DNA from: VAYN01 sp964540905
GTDB taxonomy: Bacteria > Actinomycetota > Thermoleophilia > Solirubrobacterales > 70-9
Length of the DNA stretch: 64,000 nt
Direction: 5' to 3'
NCBI GenBank assembly: GCA_964540905.1
Contig: CAZIOS010000008.1
Coordinates: forward strand, 1 to 64,000
Part shown: in pieces, positions 49,784 to 57,870 of the stretch
How the letters are laid out: every line of letters starts with the position of its first letter
Position numbering within the stretch: position 1 is the stretch's first letter
Program-made: the position numbers and the translations under genes
Notes under the pieces: generated by a model
Seen by the model: the letters and a program-made list of their open reading frames with translations, nothing else
Database searches by the model: none
What the model was told of the DNA's origin: nothing

Positions 49784-50524
49784 ATGACCGACATCCGGCC
49801 CCAGATCTATGAGGACTCTCGTCCCCCGGAGTACTTCACCCGCTTCCACGAGCGCGCCCGCAGCCGCGAGCCCGACTGGATCTACACGCTTGCCCGCTTC
49901 GTCCTCACCCTGCCGACGATCCTCGTCTTTCGCACCCGTGGCCTCGGGCTCGAGAACGTGCCGCGCCGGGGGCCGGTGCTGATCGCCCCCAACCACTTCA
50001 GCGCCTGGGACCACTTCTTCGCCGGCGTCTACCTGCGCCGGCCGCTCCGCTTCATGGCCAAATCGCAGCTCTTCAAGCACCCGGTGATCAAGTTCATCTT
50101 CTTCCACGGCGGCGTCTTCCCGGTCCGCCGCGGCAAGCGCGACGAGGAGGCGATAACCACCGCCAAGACGATCCTCGACCAGGGCGGGATGGTGCTGATG
50201 TACATCGAGGGCGGCCGCTCGCGCAGCCGCGAGCTGGGTGAGCCCAGGCCCGGCGTCGGTCGCCTGGCGCTGGAAACGGGGGTGCCGGTGATCCCGGTCG
50301 CGATCCACGGCTCGGCCGGGGTGCGGCGCTGGAAACGGCTGCGCTTCCCCAAGGTCACCGTCCAGTTCGGCGAGCCGCTGACCTTCCCGGTCGAGCCCGG
50401 CGCCGGCCGCGAGCGCCACCAGGAGGTCTCCGACCAGGTCTTCGACCAGGTGCGGCAGATGTACGGCCGGCTCGAGCGCGAGGGCCGCGGCGCCGTCGCC
50501 CGCGAGCTTCGCGTTCGTCGCTAG
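49784..50524 (+). CDS. 1-acyl-sn-glycerol-3-phosphate acyltransferase (PlsC family)
   Basis: A 246-aa PlsC-type enzyme that acylates lysophosphatidate. Motif I is NHFSAWDH (~67-74, the NHxxxxD pattern), motif III EGGRSRS (~141), and motif IV VPVIPVAIHG. A hydrophobic segment precedes motif I. It lies 52 bases after glpK, suggesting a phospholipid-building unit. Confidence 0.88.
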   Translation: MTDIRPQIYEDSRPPEYFTRFHERARSREPDWIYTLARFVLTLPTILVFRTRGLGLENVPRRGPVLIAPNHFSAWDHFFAGVYLRRPLRFMAKSQLFKHPVIKFIFFHGGVFPVRRGKRDEEAITTAKTILDQGGMVLMYIEGGRSRSRELGEPRPGVGRLALETGVPVIPVAIHGSAGVRRWKRLRFPKVTVQFGEPLTFPVEPGAGRERHQEVSDQVFDQVRQMYGRLEREGRGAVARELRVRR

Positions 50525-50559
50525 TCCGAGTCAGTCGGACAAGGGACGAACGGAGGCGA

Positions 50560-51471
50560 TCACTCGTAGCGGTCGGCGAGCTTCTCGTAGAACCCGGCGT
50601 CGTGGCCAGGGGTGATCGTCGCCTCGGGGAACTGGCGCTGGAAGAGGCGCAGCTCCTGCAGCGAGCGGCGCAGGTTGTGGGCGTCGGCCGGGCGCGGCGG
50701 CAGCGGCGCGTCGCCGCTCAACTGGGCGTAGGTGTACATCGCGTCGCCGCCGATCACGAAGTCGCGCTGGGCGAGCCGGCAGATAACCGACATGTGGCCG
50801 GGGCTGTGGCCGGGGGTGAAGGCGAGGTGCAGCGAGCCGTCGCCGAAGAGGTCGAAGGTGCGGGCGAAGTTGGCGTAGGAGTCGATCCCGTCGCGGTCGA
50901 AGTCGATGGTGCGGTAGTCGAAGGCGTAGTTGAAGTGGGGCCGGCGGTAGCCGTTGAGAGTGGGGCGGGGACCGACCGAGGCGGCCCTCCACTCGGTCTC
51001 GCTGACGACGAAGGTCGACTTCGAGAACTCGGAGATCGCCGAGGTGTGGTCGATGTGCATGTGGGTCATCACCACCACCGGGATCTCGCCCGGGTCGAGG
51101 CCGCGCTTGCGCAACTGGCTGGGTACGTCTTCGCCGGCCGTCAGCGTCGGCTTGCCGAAGCGGTTGCCGGCGCCGCCGAAGTTCTCCCTGCCGCCGCTGG
51201 CGATCGACGGGTGCAGGCCGGTGTCGACGAGGATCGCGCCGGCGCTGGGGTGGCGGATCAGGAAGGCCGGCACCGGCACCACGTGCGGCGGCTTGCCGCG
51301 CAGGATCGCTCGCAGCACCTTCAGCTGCACGAAGCGCCCGCCCGGGCTTTCCATCGCCGCCTGCGGGAAGTCGACGTGGCCGGCGACGATCGGTTCGACC
51401 ACGACGCTTGCTCCCGGCGTCCCCCCGGCGAGCGGCTCGTGCAGGGGCTTGGCCTCGACGCTGACCTTCAT
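50560..51471 (-). CDS. Metallo-beta-lactamase-fold hydrolase (lactonase-like)
   Basis: A 303-aa MBL-fold protein. Metal ligands are in TGLHPS (start of the domain), THMHIDHTSAIS (HxHxDH), TPGHSPGHMSV, IGGDAMYTY and PGHDAGF. The size and spacing resemble N-acyl-homoserine lactonases such as AiiA/AttM, but substrate is unproven. It is divergent from the SDR gene with 47 bases between. Confidence 0.85.
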   Translation of the reverse strand: MKVSVEAKPLHEPLAGGTPGASVVVEPIVAGHVDFPQAAMESPGGRFVQLKVLRAILRGKPPHVVPVPAFLIRHPSAGAILVDTGLHPSIASGGRENFGGAGNRFGKPTLTAGEDVPSQLRKRGLDPGEIPVVVMTHMHIDHTSAISEFSKSTFVVSETEWRAASVGPRPTLNGYRRPHFNYAFDYRTIDFDRDGIDSYANFARTFDLFGDGSLHLAFTPGHSPGHMSVICRLAQRDFVIGGDAMYTYAQLSGDAPLPPRPADAHNLRRSLQELRLFQRQFPEATITPGHDAGFYEKLADRYE

Positions 51472-51501
51472 CCAAGTGACATTAGCGCCGAACTTGCCGC
51501 C

Positions 51502-51507
51502 TATAGG
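51502..51507 (+). promoter_or_regulatory. Possible -10 box for the SDR gene
   Basis: TATAGG, part of the short palindrome GCCTATAGGC, lies 11 bases before the ATG at 51519, consistent with a leaderless transcript. GTGACA at 51476 is a possible -35 box but the spacing of 20 is long. Confidence 0.3.
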
Positions 51508-51518
51508 CTTGCGCACCG

Positions 51519-52373
51519 ATGGCTGAAAGCTCGCATTCGCAGGTGTTTCGCGATGGTCTGCTCGACGGCAGCGTCTGCGTCGTCTCCGGCGCCGGCAGCG
51601 GCATCGGCCGTGAGACCGCGCTCGAGCTGGCCCGCCTCGGCGCCGTCGTCGTCGGCTGCGGGCGCCGCTCCGAGCCGCTCGAGGAGACCGCCGAGCTGGC
51701 CGCCGCACTGCCGGGATCCTTCGAGCACGAGCCGCTCGACATTCGCGAGGAGGAGCCGGTCGGCCGTTTCTTCGACGGCCTGCTCGAGCGGCACGGCCGC
51801 CTCGACGTCCTCGTCAACAACGCCGGCGGCCAGTTCCTCAGCCCGGCCGAGGCGATCACCCCGAAGGGCTTTCGCACCGTCATCGACCTCAACGTCCAGG
51901 GCACCTGGCTGATGACCCACGCCGCCGCGACCAGGGCCTTCATCCCGCAGGGCGGCGGCAAGGTGCTGAGCGTCACCCTCTCTCCCCACAACGGGATGCC
52001 GGGGATGGTCCACTCCGGCGCCGCCCGCGCCGCGGTCGAGAACATGATGCGGACGCTGGCGATCGAGTGGGCCCGCTTCGGGATCAGGACCTGCGCCCTC
52101 GCCGCTGGCCAGTTCGCGACCGAGACGCTGCTGACCAAGTACCCGCAGGTGGTCGTCGACAACCTCGAGCGCTCGATCCCGGTCGGCCGCGCCGGCCGGC
52201 CCGAGGAGCTGGCCTGGCTTGTCGCCTACCTCGCCTCGCCCGCCGGCGACTTCTTCTCCGGCACCACGATCACGATCGACGGCGCCCGCGACAACTGGGC
52301 CGGCCCCTGGCCGCCCGCGGCGATCGCGACCGATGAGGGCACCCCCGTCGCCGAGGAGCGCCGGCCGAAGTAG
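51519..52373 (+). CDS. SDR-family protein lacking the catalytic Tyr/Lys
   Basis: A 284-aa short-chain dehydrogenase fold. The cofactor motif is VVSGAGSGIGRETALELARLG (in pieces) and NNAGGQF is present. At the place of YxxxK there is HSGAARAA, so both catalytic residues are replaced, as in the 2,4-dienoyl-CoA-reductase-like subgroup, which works without Tyr. That points to fatty-acid metabolism. The C-terminus is extended beyond the fold. Confidence 0.85.
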   Translation: MAESSHSQVFRDGLLDGSVCVVSGAGSGIGRETALELARLGAVVVGCGRRSEPLEETAELAAALPGSFEHEPLDIREEEPVGRFFDGLLERHGRLDVLVNNAGGQFLSPAEAITPKGFRTVIDLNVQGTWLMTHAAATRAFIPQGGGKVLSVTLSPHNGMPGMVHSGAARAAVENMMRTLAIEWARFGIRTCALAAGQFATETLLTKYPQVVVDNLERSIPVGRAGRPEELAWLVAYLASPAGDFFSGTTITIDGARDNWAGPWPPAAIATDEGTPVAEERRPK

Positions 52374-52376
52374 GCC

Positions 52377-52802
52377 TCAGGCCGGGAGGTCGTCCGGCAG
52401 CAGGCGGAAGGGGCGGCCGCCGGGACCACTCATCGCCCGGAAGTGGCGGTGGTCGAAGCTGAGCAGGTCGGTGGCGTCGTGGCGCTCGGCGAGGACCACG
52501 ATCGAGGCGTCGGCGAGGCCGACCCGCAGGTCCGCGTAGCGCCGCATCACCGCGACTGCGGCCTCGACGTCGGCTCGGCCGAACTCGGCCAGCTCGTAGG
52601 CCCCCTCGATCACCTCCGCCAGCAGCGCCAGCTGCTTCTCTTGGCCGTGGCGTTCGATCAGCATGTAGTCGAGCTCGGCGAGGACGAAGGGGGAGAGCAG
52701 GAAGGGACCGTCTAGCTTCGCGACCACCGCCAGCACCTCGGCGTGGCGCTGGCCGCTGGAGCTGGCGAGCTGGAGCACGGCGCTGGTGTCGACGAGGATC
52801 AA
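52377..52802 (-). CDS. vapC: VapC-type PIN-domain toxin
   Basis: A 141-aa PIN-domain ribonuclease. Acidic residues are in ILVDTSAVLQL (Asp5), FVLAELDYML (Glu, ~44) and LADASIVVLAE (Asp, ~97), with a final Asp in LLSFDHRHF. The start is TTG, overlapping the antitoxin stop (TTGA). RNA target unknown. Confidence 0.88.
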   Translation of the reverse strand: MILVDTSAVLQLASSSGQRHAEVLAVVAKLDGPFLLSPFVLAELDYMLIERHGQEKQLALLAEVIEGAYELAEFGRADVEAAVAVMRRYADLRVGLADASIVVLAERHDATDLLSFDHRHFRAMSGPGGRPFRLLPDDLPA

Positions 52803-53041
52803 TCCTCACCGAACCCTGCGAGCGCCTGCTCGACCCGCCTGGGATCGTCGAGGACGGGATCGTCGAGGGCGAAGAGGGCGCCGGGCTTGCGCTGCCTGAC
52901 CCGGTGGGCGTCGAGGATCTGGTCGACCCCCTCGCGGATCAGCTCCGACTCGGTTCGAGTCAACCGCCCCGCCAGGCGCTCGAGCCCCTGCTTCTGGGCA
53001 TCGGTGAGGTAGATGGTCGTGCGCTTCACGCCATACATCAT
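52799..53041 (-). CDS. vapB: VapB-type ribbon-helix-helix antitoxin
   Basis: An 80-aa protein. The strand-helix-helix portion is KRTTIYLTDAQKQGLERLAGRL and TESELIREGVDQIL; the C-terminal acidic region DDPVLDDPRRVEQALAGFGED would bind the toxin. It is the first gene of the pair. A TAGTGT box lies five bases before the ATG at 53041, again suggesting leaderless transcription. ATG 53038 and GTG 53050 are alternatives. Confidence 0.82.
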   Translation of the reverse strand: MMYGVKRTTIYLTDAQKQGLERLAGRLTRTESELIREGVDQILDAHRVRQRKPGALFALDDPVLDDPRRVEQALAGFGED

Positions 53042-53122
53042 GCCATACACTAGGGACGCCTCCATGACACCTCCAAGCCCACAGCCGACGAAGTTCTCCC
53101 CCCGCCGCGCGAAACTGGCCGG

Positions 53123-53151
53123 TTGACCAGGACTACGCCGATCCCTGTAGC
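53123..53151 (+). promoter_or_regulatory. Probable promoter of the SDR gene
   Basis: TTGACC (53123-53128), a 17-base spacer and TGTAGC (53146-53151), about 40 bases before the ATG at 53192. It is in the interval divergent from vapBC. Confidence 0.45.
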
Positions 53152-53191
53152 CTCCGCGGCCGACTTCACGAACCAAAGGAGACGGAAACTG

Positions 53192-54022
53192 ATGGGACTT
53201 CTCGATGGGAAAGCGGCGATCGTCACCGGGTCGGCGCGAGGCATCGGCCGGGCGACCGCGGAGCTGTTCGTGCGCGAAGGCGCCAAGGTGCTGATCAACG
53301 ACCTCGACGCCGACGTCGCCGAGCAGACCTCGGGCGAGATCGACGGCGAGACCGCCGTCTACGCCGGCGATCTGACCAAGACCGGCGCCGCCGACGATCT
53401 CGTCGCCGCCGCGGTCGACGCTTTCGGCGCCGTCGACATCTGCGTCAACAACGCCGGCTACACCTGGGACGGCGTCGCCCACCGGATGACCGACGAGCAG
53501 TTCCAGGCGATGATCGACATCCACACCGTCGTCCCCTTCCGCGTCGCCCGCGCTCTCGCCCCGCACTGGCGCGAGGCGGCGAAGGCCGAGCGCGGCGAAG
53601 ACAAGGAGGTCTTCCGCAAGCTGGTCAACATCTCCTCGACCTCGGGGACGATGGGCAACGCCGGCCAGGCCAACTACTCGGCCGGCAAGGCGGGCGTCGT
53701 CGGCCTGACCAAAACGCTGGCCAAGGAGTGGGGCCAGTTCAAGATCAACGTCAACGCGGTCGCCTTCGGCTTCGTCGACACCCGCCTCACCGCCGCCAAA
53801 GAGGAGGGCGGCGAGATGACCGCTCCCGGTGGCGAGAAGATCGAGCTTGGCATCCCCGAGCAGATGCGGGCGATGGCCTCGGCGATCATCCCGGTCGGCC
53901 GTCCGGCCTCGCCGGAGGAGGCCTCCGGCCCGGTCCTCTTCCTTGCCTCGCCGCTGGCCAACTACGTGCACGGCCAGGTGCTCAACGTCACCGGCGGCAT
54001 GTTCGGCGGGATGTACACCTGA
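53192..54022 (+). CDS. SDR-family oxidoreductase (FabG/HSD-like)
   Basis: A 276-aa short-chain dehydrogenase with intact catalysis: TGSARGIGRATAELF, NNAGYTWDG, SSTSGTMGNAGQANYSAGKAG (Ser, Tyr and Lys). It resembles 3-oxoacyl-reductases/17-beta-HSD4-like enzymes. AAAGGAG lies ~10 bases before the ATG at 53192, fixing the start against the longer open frame from 53123. Confidence 0.9.
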   Translation: MGLLDGKAAIVTGSARGIGRATAELFVREGAKVLINDLDADVAEQTSGEIDGETAVYAGDLTKTGAADDLVAAAVDAFGAVDICVNNAGYTWDGVAHRMTDEQFQAMIDIHTVVPFRVARALAPHWREAAKAERGEDKEVFRKLVNISSTSGTMGNAGQANYSAGKAGVVGLTKTLAKEWGQFKINVNAVAFGFVDTRLTAAKEEGGEMTAPGGEKIELGIPEQMRAMASAIIPVGRPASPEEASGPVLFLASPLANYVHGQVLNVTGGMFGGMYT

Positions 54023-54501
54023 GCGAGGAGCGGACCGAGTGCAGGCCGCCGCGCTACCTGGAGCTGGCGGACCGGATCTGGCCTGCGCTGCGCCGCGTCG
54101 CCGACGTCCAGACCTTCCTCTACCGGAGGACGGGTGGGCGCCTCGGCGGCGGGGTGCCGGGCACCTCGGGGAGGGTGCTGCTGCTCGACCACGTCGGCGC
54201 CAGAAGCGGCGCCAGGCGCACCTCGCCCGTGTTTTACGTGCGCGACGGCAAGGACCTGCTGATCGTCGCCTCCAAAGGCGGCTTCGCCAGGCACCCGGCC
54301 TGGTTCCACAACCTGATGGCCAACCCCGACGTTACGGTCCAGATCGGCTCGGAACGGCTTCCGGTCCACGCCCGCGCCGCCCGTCCCGACGAGCGCGAGC
54401 GGCTCTGGGCGCTGGCCGTCGCCGGCTATCGCGGCTACGCGGATTACCAGGCTCGCGCCGAGCGCGAGATCCCGCTGGTCGTGCTCGAGCCGCGCGGCTG
54501 A
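54019..54501 (+). CDS. F420/deazaflavin-dependent nitroreductase-family protein
   Basis: A ~160-aa protein of the split-barrel Ddn family: RYLELADRIWPALRRVADVQTFLYRRTGGRLGG (in pieces), LLLDHVGARSGARRTSPVFY and SKGGFARHPAWFHNLMANPDVTVQIG. These bind deazaflavin F420, a cofactor common in actinobacteria. No ATG/GTG/TTG lies upstream of the conserved part in frame; the best start is CTG 54019, overlapping the SDR stop as CTGA. The start is uncertain, the family is clear. Confidence 0.8.
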   Translation: MSEERTECRPPRYLELADRIWPALRRVADVQTFLYRRTGGRLGGGVPGTSGRVLLLDHVGARSGARRTSPVFYVRDGKDLLIVASKGGFARHPAWFHNLMANPDVTVQIGSERLPVHARAARPDERERLWALAVAGYRGYADYQARAEREIPLVVLEPRG

Positions 54502-54541
54502 GCGGGCGATCGCTGTCGGTCACATAGGCTGAGGCGGCGCC

Positions 54542-55237
54542 ATGGCCGACATCTTCTTCCTCGCCCTCTTCGCGATGTTCAACCCGACGCTGCTGGCGGC
54601 GGTGACGGTGATGATGCTGCTGCCGAACACCAAAAAGCTGATGCTCGGCTATCTGCTCGGCGCCTACCTGACCAGCATCAGCCTCGGCCTGCTGATCGTC
54701 TTCTCGCTGCAGGGATCCAGCAGCGTCAGCACCGCCCGCCACACGCTCAGCCCGCTCGAGGACATCGTCGTCGGCGCGATCGCGCTGCTGGTCGCCTACG
54801 TGCTCGGCAGCGGGCACGGCACGCGGCTGCAGGCGCGGCGCCAGCGCCGCAAGCAGGCCAAGGAAGAGAAGAGCGGGCCGAAGAAGGAACCCCTGCCGCA
54901 GCGCCTGCTCGGGCGCGGCTCGGCCCGCATCACCTTCGCCGTCGGCGTCGTCCTCACCTTTCCCGGCGTCTCCTACCTGGCGGCCTTGGACCGGATGGCC
55001 AAGCTCGACGTCAGCACCGTCGAGACGGCGCTGCTGGTGATCGTCTTCTGCGTGATCCAGCAGGCGCTGCTGGAGCTGCCGCTGGTCGGCTACGCGGTGG
55101 CGCCGGAGTGGACCCAGGACGCGGTCGAGCGCTTCCGCGCCTGGCTCGGCCGCAACGGCCGCCGCGCCGCGATCTACGGCGCCGCCGCGATCGGCGCCCT
55201 GCTGCTGGTCCGCGGCTTCGTCACCCTGCTCACGTAG
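54542..55237 (+). CDS. GAP/Sap-family membrane protein
   Basis: A 231-aa protein with six hydrophobic segments (starting FFLALFAMFNPTLLAAVTVMMLL) and a central basic loop (LQARRQRRKQAKEEK). It resembles the GAP (Sap) family of actinobacteria, linked in mycobacteria to export of glycolipids. A specific substrate is not shown. Confidence 0.78.
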   Translation: MADIFFLALFAMFNPTLLAAVTVMMLLPNTKKLMLGYLLGAYLTSISLGLLIVFSLQGSSSVSTARHTLSPLEDIVVGAIALLVAYVLGSGHGTRLQARRQRRKQAKEEKSGPKKEPLPQRLLGRGSARITFAVGVVLTFPGVSYLAALDRMAKLDVSTVETALLVIVFCVIQQALLELPLVGYAVAPEWTQDAVERFRAWLGRNGRRAAIYGAAAIGALLLVRGFVTLLT

Positions 55238-55306
55238 CCGCGGGGCTGGCCGCCACGACCCGATCGGGGAAGAGGGCTTGCGCATCGTCGTCAAGCTGCG
55301 CGCCCG

Positions 55307-55741
55307 TTACGGAGCGATCGCGGCCAGGTCCGCCGGCCGCAGCAGCGCCACCAGGGTCGGCCCGTCGACGATCGCCAGGCCGCCCTTCTTCAGCTTCGCG
55401 TGGGCGCCGGTGAGGCGCCCGACCTCGGCCGAGAAGTCGGGCTCGTGCCCGACCAGCAGCACCTCGCCGCGGCCGGCGGCGAGAGCGAGCGAGTCGAAGC
55501 CACCGCCGTGCAGCTCCGGCGCCGCCTCCGGCTCCAACCCCAGCGCCTCGCAGGCGAGCCGCGCCGTTTCCATCGCCCGCGCCCTGGGACTGGCGAGGCA
55601 GGTGTCGATCCCAGCGCCGAGCACCGCCAGCGCCGCTCCCGCCACCCGCGCCTGCCGCTCCCCCTTCGCCGTCAGCCGCCGCGCCGCGTCGTCCCCATCG
55701 CCGTCCTCGGCGTCGCCGTGCCGCAGCAGGTAGATAGCCAT
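55307..55741 (-). CDS. sixA: Phosphohistidine phosphatase SixA
   Basis: A 144-aa histidine-phosphatase. The catalytic motif is YLLRHGDAE (~4-12) with the second His in LLVGHEPDFS. Short length and LTAKGERQA identify SixA. It may dephosphorylate signalling or PTS proteins. The ATG at 55741 is preceded by few features. Confidence 0.9.
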   Translation of the reverse strand: MAIYLLRHGDAEDGDGDDAARRLTAKGERQARVAGAALAVLGAGIDTCLASPRARAMETARLACEALGLEPEAAPELHGGGFDSLALAAGRGEVLLVGHEPDFSAEVGRLTGAHAKLKKGGLAIVDGPTLVALLRPADLAAIAP

Positions 55742-55820
55742 CCGCCCACGCTACCCGGCGCCGGCCGGCGCCTACATCGCGCCGCCCGGCTCAAGCTCCG
55801 CCGCCGGGGCTGCGCGGGAC

Positions 55821-56627
55821 CTATAGGTTGCGTACCCGTCGGCCGATCTCACGATCCAGCGGATAGCCAGCGGTCTCCCAGAACCCTTCCGCGACCTGAT
55901 CTGCAAATGCGACAAGCGCAGTCACCCGACGGACGTCACACTGGCGCAAATAGTCCTCGCCAGCCCGGACCAGCGCCAGCCCAACGCCCTTGCGCCGGTG
56001 TCCGTCGCGAACCGCAAGGCGATACATGTTCCCTCGCCACCCGTCCCAGGCGGCGATCAGGGCGCCGACTATCTCTCCGTTCCGCTCGGCCACCAGGAGG
56101 GCGGCCGGGGACCCGGCGACCAGGCGCTTGACGTCATCGAGGCGGTCGGGTGTGCTCGCGTGGTCGCTTCGAGCCTGCTCCCATAGGCCCAACACCGCCG
56201 GCACGTCTGCCTCTTGGCATCGACGCACAGTGGTCCCTGCGCCTCTCCGAGCCAACGACTGCCGAGACGCCAGCAACTCGATGCGGTTGCCCCAGGGATC
56301 CTCCGAGTAAAAGCGCCGGTCTTCGTCCAGCGCCTCATCCCAGTAGACACTCGCTCCAGCCGCCTGCAGGCGTGCCGCCAGCTCGTCCAGCGCCCCCGGC
56401 CGTACGCGGAGCGCGGGATGGGCCTTCCGGGCGGGGGCGAAGGGTTCCTCCACCCCGACATGGAGCTGCTGATTTCCAGCTTGAAACCAGACCCCGCCGC
56501 GAGCGAGCAGCGCCTGGGGCTTCTCGACCTCGACAAGGCCGAGCAGCCCACCGAAGAACCGGCGCGCTTCGGCCTCGCACCCCCGCGGAGCGGCAACCTG
56601 CACGTGGTCGAATCCCTCAATCAACAC
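55821..56627 (-). CDS. Glyoxalase-family and GNAT acetyltransferase fusion
   Basis: A 268-aa two-domain protein. Residues 1-120 form a VOC/bleomycin-resistance domain (FDHVQVAAPRG, FFGGLLGLVEVEKP, FYSEDPWGNRIELL). Residues 132-268 form a GNAT domain (VRRCQEADVPAVLGLWEQAR, LAVRDGHRRKGVGLALVRAGEDYL with the acetyl-CoA loop RRKGVG). The join is in frame, with no stop or start between. Possible role: resistance to, or modification of, a small amine compound. The start is GTG. Confidence 0.82.
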   Translation of the reverse strand: MLIEGFDHVQVAAPRGCEAEARRFFGGLLGLVEVEKPQALLARGGVWFQAGNQQLHVGVEEPFAPARKAHPALRVRPGALDELAARLQAAGASVYWDEALDEDRRFYSEDPWGNRIELLASRQSLARRGAGTTVRRCQEADVPAVLGLWEQARSDHASTPDRLDDVKRLVAGSPAALLVAERNGEIVGALIAAWDGWRGNMYRLAVRDGHRRKGVGLALVRAGEDYLRQCDVRRVTALVAFADQVAEGFWETAGYPLDREIGRRVRNL

Positions 56628-56642
56628 GACTCCGGGGAGCTT

Positions 56643-57821
56643 TCACAGCCCCATCGTCTTGCCGAGGATCTCCTTCATCACCTCGTCGGTGCCGCCGCCG
56701 ATCGGGCCGAGGCGGGCGTCGCGGACGGCGCGCTCGATGCCGTACTCGCGCATGTAGCCGTAGCCGCCGTGGATCTGCAGGGACTGATCGGCGATCTCGA
56801 GCACGGCGCGCTGGGTGACGAGCTTGGCCATGGTGACCTCGCGGATGCAGTCCTGGCCCTCGTGGAAGAGGCGCAGGGAGTTGTAGGTGAGGGCGCGGGC
56901 GGCTTCGGCCTTGGTCGCCATCTCGGCGACCTGGTGGCGGATCGCCTGGAACTTGCCGATCGGGCGGCCGAAGGCTTCGCGCTCGAGCGCGTAGGCAACG
57001 GTGGTCTCGATCAGGCGCTGCATCGCGCCGACCGCGCCGATCGCCATCAGCAGCCGCTCCCAGGCGAAGTTGGCCATGATCAGCTTGAAGCCGCCGTTCT
57101 CCTCGCCGAGCAGGTTCTCCGCCGGCACCTCGACGTCGCTGAAGGAGAGCTCGCCGGTGTCGGAGGAGTGCCAGCCCATCTTCTCCAGCTTCCGCGCAAC
57201 CTCGTAGCCGGGCATCTCGCGCTCGAGCACGAGGAAGGAGATGCCGCCGTGGCCGCCCGCCGCGGTCGTCTTGCAGGCGCAGACGAGGAAGTCGGCGCGG
57301 ACGCCGTTGGTGATGAAGGTCTTGGCGCCGTTGACGAGGTAGCCGCCGTCGACCCGCCGCGCGGTGGTGGCGATGCCGGCGACGTCGGAGCCGGCGCCCG
57401 GCTCGGTGATGCCGAGGGCGCCGATCTTCTCGCCGGCGATCCCCGGCACCAGCCAGCGCCGCTTCTGCTCCTCGCTGCCGAAGTTGAAGATCGGCGGCAT
57501 CGCGATCGAGGCGTGGGCGTTGAGGCCGGCGGCGACGCCACCGGAGCCGCCGGAGCGGGCCAGCTCCTCGACCCAGACCGCGTCGTGCAGGTGGGTGCCG
57601 CCCTGGCCGCCGTAGCGCTCGGGGAACTTCAGCCCGAGGAAGCCGAGCTCGGCGCAGCGGGCGTAGAGCTCGCGGGGAAATTCCCGCGCCGCCTCCCACT
57701 CGTCGACGTGGGGGGCGATCTCGGCGGCGACGAAGCGGGCGACGGTCTGCCGCAGCTCCTCGTGCTCCTCGCCGAACGGCGGCAGGGTGGCGCGCCGCCC
57801 GCTGTCCTTGACGATCGCCAT
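56643..57821 (-). CDS. Acyl-CoA dehydrogenase
   Basis: A 392-aa FAD enzyme of beta-oxidation. ALGITEPGAGSDVAGIATTA and FITNGVRADFLV form the FAD/substrate site; YALEREAFGRPIGKFQAIRHQVAEMA and the C-terminal QIHGGYGYMREYGIERAVRDAR (in pieces), containing the acid-loop Glu region, are typical. I chose the ATG at 57821. It is divergent from the cyclase gene with ~50 bases between. Confidence 0.94.
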   Translation of the reverse strand: MAIVKDSGRRATLPPFGEEHEELRQTVARFVAAEIAPHVDEWEAAREFPRELYARCAELGFLGLKFPERYGGQGGTHLHDAVWVEELARSGGSGGVAAGLNAHASIAMPPIFNFGSEEQKRRWLVPGIAGEKIGALGITEPGAGSDVAGIATTARRVDGGYLVNGAKTFITNGVRADFLVCACKTTAAGGHGGISFLVLEREMPGYEVARKLEKMGWHSSDTGELSFSDVEVPAENLLGEENGGFKLIMANFAWERLLMAIGAVGAMQRLIETTVAYALEREAFGRPIGKFQAIRHQVAEMATKAEAARALTYNSLRLFHEGQDCIREVTMAKLVTQRAVLEIADQSLQIHGGYGYMREYGIERAVRDARLGPIGGGTDEVMKEILGKTMGL

Positions 57822-57870
57822 CTGGCGGCACGCTACCAACGGTCCGGCCGGGCGTAACCTCTTCCTCACC

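Noticed and set aside
55819..55828. Palindrome ACCTATAGGT at the end of the glyoxalase-GNAT gene
   Set aside because: Overlaps the gene's stop region, short, and no other copy with it; probably chance.
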